Positions 7,688 to 9,520 of a DNA stretch of 9,520 nt are shown one piece after another. The DNA is from JAJPXC01 sp964628905. Lineage in GTDB: Bacteria; Bacteroidota; Bacteroidia; Bacteroidales; Muribaculaceae. The stretch lies in contig CAZVNS010000051.1 in assembly GCA_964628905.1 (NCBI GenBank), forward strand, positions 1 to 9,520, read 5' to 3'. Each line of letters starts with the position of its first letter. Position 1 is the stretch's first letter. The position numbers and the translations under genes are program-made. The notes under the pieces are model-generated. The model saw nothing but the letters and a program-made list of their open reading frames with translations. It had not been told where the DNA came from and did no database searches.

Positions 7688-7948
7688 ATGAAGACGCACA
7701 ATATTATGATATTCAGCGCTGTGGTATGCGCTATTACGTGGCTGCCGATGTCGACGGGGTGCACGTCGGGGCCGTAGCTGTCGTCGATGGTCGCCCCCGG
7801 CACCATAGTGATCGTGCTCCCCGGCATCCGCGACCGCCGCGTGGACCGTGCTGAGGGGTACGACGTGGCCTACTTCCACACTGCGCCCAAATACGCTGTC
7901 AAAGCCGCCGAGCGCCGCGCCATCGACCAATTCCGCGCCACCCACTGA
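7688..7948 (+). pseudogene. Small lipoprotein gene interrupted by one in-frame amber codon
   Basis: From the ATG at 7688 one frame runs 86 codons to TGA at 7946, broken only by a TAG at 7775-7777 (codon 30). The first 29 codons encode a lipoprotein-type signal peptide: MKTHN, a hydrophobic stretch, then the lipobox MSTG-Cys25 and TSGP. After the TAG the same frame continues LSSMVAPGTIVIVLPG and on through a charged segment ending RAIDQFRATH. Third positions there are almost all G or C, as expected for real coding sequence of this genome. A hairpin terminator lies 18 bp after the TGA. The simplest reading is a nonsense mutation in a mature protein of about 60 residues with no known family. Other options are amber read-through or a separate 53-codon gene from the ATG at 7787. 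No standard promoter was found upstream; a small hairpin AGGGG/CCCCT lies at 7657-7676. Confidence 0.6.
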
Positions 7949-7965
7949 CCCCGCCTGAACGAATT

Positions 7966-8003
7966 GAGGGAGCGTCATGACTAATCATGGCGCCCCCTCT
8001 TTG
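7966..8003 (+). terminator. Strong hairpin terminator of the small lipoprotein unit
   Basis: Left arm GAGGGAGCGTCATGA (7966-7980), loop CTAA, right arm TCATGGCGCCCCCTC (7985-7999). This is a 15-bp stem with one A-C mismatch and one G-T wobble, followed by TTTGGGTTTGT. It begins 18 bp after the TGA of the amber-interrupted frame, which supports that frame as a real plus-strand transcription unit. Confidence 0.75.
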
Positions 8004-8175
8004 GGTTTGTAAAACAAGTGAATTAGAGCACGCAGTGGTTGCAATAGACTTCGATAGCGTGTAGGATGATGTGAATCAAATGAGTAATCATAACTTTTAG
8101 CTTTAGTTAGTGAAACGTTGTGTGTATTGATCTCTCATAATGTCAGTAAAACACCGCGAAGATATAATATGTTCT

Positions 8176-8203
8176 CAAAATATGTTGTAAAACATAGTTT
8201 TTT
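8176..8203 (+). terminator. AT-rich hairpin with T-run, possible terminator
   Basis: TATGTT (8181-8186), loop GTAA, AACATA (8191-8196) is a perfect 6-bp stem. It can be extended by AAAA/TTTT with one bulged G, and is followed by six Ts (8198-8203). It looks like an intrinsic terminator, yet no gene lies just upstream. It may shield the carbonic anhydrase promoter from upstream transcription or end an unrecognised small RNA. Confidence 0.4.
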
Positions 8204-8217
8204 AACATTAGCGAAGG

Positions 8218-8249
8218 TCGGTACTGACCGATTTGTCGGACTTGTCGGA
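8218..8249. promoter_or_regulatory. TCGG/CCGA-rich block upstream of the carbonic anhydrase promoter, possible operator
   Basis: TCGGT (8218-8222) and ACCGA (8227-8231) form an inverted repeat around ACTG. Directly after it TTGTCGGA occurs twice (8233-8240 and 8242-8249) with a 9-bp period. Four TCGG/CCGA cores thus lie just upstream of the -7 element at 8259. This is the usual place for a regulator site, but no regulator is known to me for this pattern. Confidence 0.4.
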
Positions 8250-8258
8250 GATAATTGC

Positions 8259-8266
8259 TACCTTTG
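8259..8266 (+). promoter_or_regulatory. -7 promoter element of the carbonic anhydrase gene; decides its start codon
   Basis: TACCTTTG matches TAnnTTTG, with a TTTG at 8232-8235 as a loosely spaced (23 nt) -33 candidate. Transcription would begin near 8273. The open frame could start at a TTG at 8233, but that lies upstream of the predicted RNA start, so the ATG at 8287 is the real start with a very short leader. Confidence 0.65.
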
Positions 8267-8286
8267 TGGCGAAAAATTATATCACC

Positions 8287-8829
8287 ATGATTGACCAGAT
8301 ATTAGCTTACAACCGTGACTTCGTGGCACGCCGCTGCTACGAGGAATTCATCACATCGAAGTATCCCGACAAGAAGATTGCCATCGTCACCTGCATGGAC
8401 ACCCGCCTCGTGGCCTTGCTCCCCGCAGCCCTGGGCATCAAGAACGGCGACGTCAAGATCATCAAAAACGCCGGAGGCACAATCACCAACCCCTTCGACT
8501 CCACCGTGCGCTCACTCTTGGTGGCCATCTATGAACTTGGTGTTGAGGAGGTGATGTTCATCGGCCACACCGGCTGCGGCGTGCAGGGCATGGACGCCGA
8601 GGAGATGCTCCACCTGATGCGCCAAAGAGGCATCCCCGAGGAACATATATCGCTGATGATGCACTGCGGCATCGACCTGCGGAGCTGGCTCCACGGGTTT
8701 GACGACACCGAGCAGGCCGTGCGCGACACCGTCGACCTTGTCAGCCACCACCCCCTGGTGCCCGCCGACGTCACCGTCAGCGGCTACATCATGGACTCCA
8801 CCACCGGCGCCCTCACCCCCCTGAGCTAA
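8287..8829 (+). CDS. Beta-class carbonic anhydrase
   Basis: A cytoplasmic zinc enzyme of 180 residues that interconverts CO2 and bicarbonate. The zinc ligands of the beta class are all visible: Cys36 in CMDTR (36-40), and His94 and Cys97 in GHTGCG (93-98). The Asp38/Arg40 dyad that gates the metal-bound water is intact. KNAGG (60-64) is the usual conserved loop after strand 2. The length fits the short beta-CA group of Gram-positive and Bacteroidota bacteria rather than the CynT/Can type of about 220 residues. No signal peptide is present. It is monocistronic in appearance, with its own promoter and a gap of about 290 bp before nuoA. It would supply bicarbonate for carboxylations, which matter in succinate-producing Bacteroidales, and may act with the BicA-like transporter encoded elsewhere in the window; that link is inference. 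Confidence 0.95.
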   Translation: MIDQILAYNRDFVARRCYEEFITSKYPDKKIAIVTCMDTRLVALLPAALGIKNGDVKIIKNAGGTITNPFDSTVRSLLVAIYELGVEEVMFIGHTGCGVQGMDAEEMLHLMRQRGIPEEHISLMMHCGIDLRSWLHGFDDTEQAVRDTVDLVSHHPLVPADVTVSGYIMDSTTGALTPLS

Positions 8830-8848
8830 ACTCGGCCCTTGACCTCTC

Positions 8849-8904
8849 TCGACTTATATCGACTTATATCGATTTAAATCGACTTAAATCGAAATAAATC
8901 GATC
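8849..8904. repeat. Tandem 10-bp repeat with TCGA core, about 5.6 copies
   Basis: Units start at 8849, 8859, 8869, 8879, 8889 and 8899, exactly 10 bp apart: TCGACTTATA twice, TCGATTTAAA, TCGACTTAAA, TCGAAATAAA and a partial TCGATC. TCGA is invariant and the rest is AT-only apart from C at the fifth position in three units. Because TCGA and TTTAAA are self-complementary, the array contains perfect palindromes such as TCGATTTAAATCGA (8869-8882). It begins 19 bp after the carbonic anhydrase stop and ends about 65 bp before the nuo promoter. Confidence 0.9.
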
Positions 8905-8968
8905 CCTCTCCCCTCACAATGTTTATAACTTATTAAGAAAAAAGCGGTGATTTTTAAGAAATATTCGC

Positions 8969-8976
8969 TATATTTG
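8969..8976 (+). promoter_or_regulatory. -7 promoter element of the complex I (nuo) operon
   Basis: TATATTTG followed by CACCG is a strong Bacteroidota -7 element; no TTTG lies at the standard -33 distance. The element is bracketed by GCGGTG (8944-8949) and CACCGC (8977-8982), a 6-bp inverted repeat covering the whole polymerase site. Transcription would start near 8983. Confidence 0.7.
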
Positions 8977-8982
8977 CACCGC

Positions 8983-9120
8983 TAAAACGCATGTCCGACG
9001 GCCTGTAGGGACTGCGGAGCGATGGCAATGGATTGACCTTTAGTCGGTTGCAGGCCGAAGAGGGGTCGCCTTAGCCATTTATGCGTATAGAGGTAATAAA
9101 AATGATTGAACTATAAGTTT
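8983..9120 (+). promoter_or_regulatory. Long, possibly structured 5' leader of the nuo operon
   Basis: The leader between the predicted RNA start and nuoA is about 138 nt and GC-richer than the DNA around it. A closing helix ACGCAT/ATGCGT (8987-8992 with 9081-9086) encloses CGGCCTG/CAGGCCG (8999-9005 with 9051-9057) and GACT/AGTC (9010-9013 with 9042-9045). A second set, ATGGC/GCCAT (9022-9026 with 9074-9078) and GACCTTT/AGGGGTC (9035-9041 with 9061-9067), crosses the first. This allows either a pseudoknot or two alternative folds. I do not recognise a known riboswitch class. An AGAGG at 9089-9093 is the only Shine-Dalgarno-like site. Confidence 0.4.
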
Positions 9121-9501
9121 ATGATAACATTACACATTTTTGGCATCGACAACAGCGCCCTGCTCGCCGTGGTGGCAGCCCTCACCGGTGCCGGCCTTGT
9201 GGCGCTCGCCTTATGGCTCGCCGGCCTGATTTCTCCCCGGTCGTTCAACCCCCAGAAGGGTGAGGCTTACGAATGCGGTATACCCACACGGGGCGCTTCA
9301 ATGACGCGCTTTCATGTGGGTTATTATTTGTTCGCGATCCTCTTCCTGATGTTCGACGTCGAGACCGTCTTCCTCTACCCTTGGGCTGTGAGGATGCGTG
9401 AGCTTGGTGCTCAGGGTCTGATCAGTATCGCTGTATTCTTCGGTGTATTAGTGCTTGGCCTGATTTACGCCTGGCGGAAAGGAGCGCTGGAATGGAAGTA
9501 A
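9121..9501 (+). CDS. nuoA: NADH-quinone oxidoreductase subunit A (NuoA)
   Basis: A membrane-arm subunit of respiratory complex I, 126 residues from the ATG at 9121. Three hydrophobic segments are visible at about 13-37, 66-88 and 99-118. The loop after segment 1 carries YECGIP (50-55). Segment 2 carries the family signature VGYYLFAILFLMFDVETVFLYPWAV in shortened view GYYLFAI...FDVE...FLYPWAV, with the conserved acidic pair Asp79 and Glu81 on the quinone-side proton path. Length and topology are normal for NuoA. A TTG five codons upstream (9106) is in frame and better spaced from AGAGG (9089-9093), so the true start could be there. The stop overlaps the start of nuoB by 10 nt, the usual tight packing of a nuo operon, which continues beyond the window. 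Confidence 0.95.
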   Translation: MITLHIFGIDNSALLAVVAALTGAGLVALALWLAGLISPRSFNPQKGEAYECGIPTRGASMTRFHVGYYLFAILFLMFDVETVFLYPWAVRMRELGAQGLISIAVFFGVLVLGLIYAWRKGALEWK

Positions 9502-9520
9502 CCACCAAGAGCATGCCCTA
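9492..9520 (+). CDS. nuoB: NADH-quinone oxidoreductase subunit B (NuoB), first nine codons
   Basis: An ATG at 9492 opens a second frame that overlaps the last codons of nuoA by 10 nt and reads MEVTTKSMP to the window edge. The KSMP stretch resembles the N-terminus of Bacteroidota NuoB, the subunit that carries iron-sulfur cluster N2. The gene order nuoA-nuoB is near universal. The overlap suggests translational coupling. Only 29 nt are visible, so the call leans on context. Confidence 0.75.

Larger units (their letters stand above)
7949..8286. other. Gene-free stretch of about 340 bp before the carbonic anhydrase gene
   Basis: I see no protein gene on either strand here, only reading frames of 16 codons or fewer. 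It holds the terminator of the small lipoprotein unit (7966-8003), AT-rich DNA without clear signals (8010-8170), a hairpin with a T-run (8176-8203), a TCGG/CCGA-rich block (8218-8249) and the carbonic anhydrase promoter (8259-8266). A small RNA ending at the 8203 T-run is possible, but no full promoter was found for it. Confidence 0.6.

Noticed and set aside
7642..7854. 70-codon plus-strand frame overlapping the small lipoprotein
   Set aside because: It lacks a signal or domain and ends in a His/Pro/Arg-rich tail; the other plus frame has a signal peptide, G/C third positions and a terminator after its stop.
7562..7978. N-terminal extension of the lipoprotein hydrolase to 7978
   Set aside because: It would place 139 residues before an intact lipoprotein signal peptide, and it is antisense to the small lipoprotein frame and to a plus-strand terminator.
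8233..8286. TTG start at 8233 for the carbonic anhydrase
   Set aside because: It precedes the predicted RNA start of the -7 element at 8259-8266, and the ATG at 8287 gives a normal N-terminus.
8849..8904. CRISPR-like array
   Set aside because: The unit is only 10 bp with no spacers and no cas genes nearby; it is a simple tandem repeat.
9102..9116. Mini-frame MIEL-stop just before nuoA
   Set aside because: An AGAGG lies at good distance from its ATG, but four codons in AT-rich leader DNA are not evidence of a leader peptide.

Overview
The window looks like chromosomal DNA of a Bacteroidota member, most likely order Bacteroidales and possibly a Muribaculaceae-like gut commensal; the family is a guess. 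The order-level call rests on repeated copies of the Bacteroidota sigma-factor -7 element TAnnTTTG placed just upstream of genes (minus strand at 87-94, 1980-1987 and 5383-5390; plus strand at 5527-5534, 8259-8266 and 8969-8976). Two of these have a TTTG -33 element at 19-21 bp. A GNSIT-type SGNH hydrolase, few clear Shine-Dalgarno sites and a NuoA-NuoB overlap fit the same picture. Most genes are GC-rich at third positions; the glycan-lipid transferase at 5589-6539 is visibly AT-richer.

Left part (1-5390), minus strand. A tRNA-Lys(UUU) is cut by the window edge and has its own promoter. Next, read from right to left, come an 830-residue UvrA2-type ABC ATPase, a secreted SGNH/GDSL hydrolase 28 bp behind it and probably in the same transcript, and a SulP/BicA-type anion transporter with its own strong promoter.

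Middle (5390-7950). A divergent promoter region leads into a lone plus-strand WecA/MraY-type phospho-sugar transferase. This gene converges on a minus-strand lipoprotein alpha/beta hydrolase, with a perfect 11-bp-stem hairpin between them that can serve both strands. Divergent from the hydrolase is a short plus-strand lipoprotein reading frame with one in-frame amber codon, followed directly by a strong hairpin terminator.

Right part (7950-9520), plus strand. A gene-free stretch of about 340 bp with hairpins and a TCGG/CCGA-rich promoter leads into a small beta-carbonic anhydrase. After it lies an array of a 10-bp TCGA-containing repeat, then the promoter and a potentially structured leader of the respiratory complex I operon, nuoA and the first codons of nuoB.

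Most of the content is housekeeping. A BicA-like transporter and a beta-carbonic anhydrase in one window suggest a bicarbonate/CO2 supply theme, but they are about 6.4 kb apart and not in one operon. I see no phage, transposon, CRISPR or defence system. The items most worth a second look are the amber-interrupted lipoprotein, the helically phased TCGA repeat and the nuo leader with two competing foldings.
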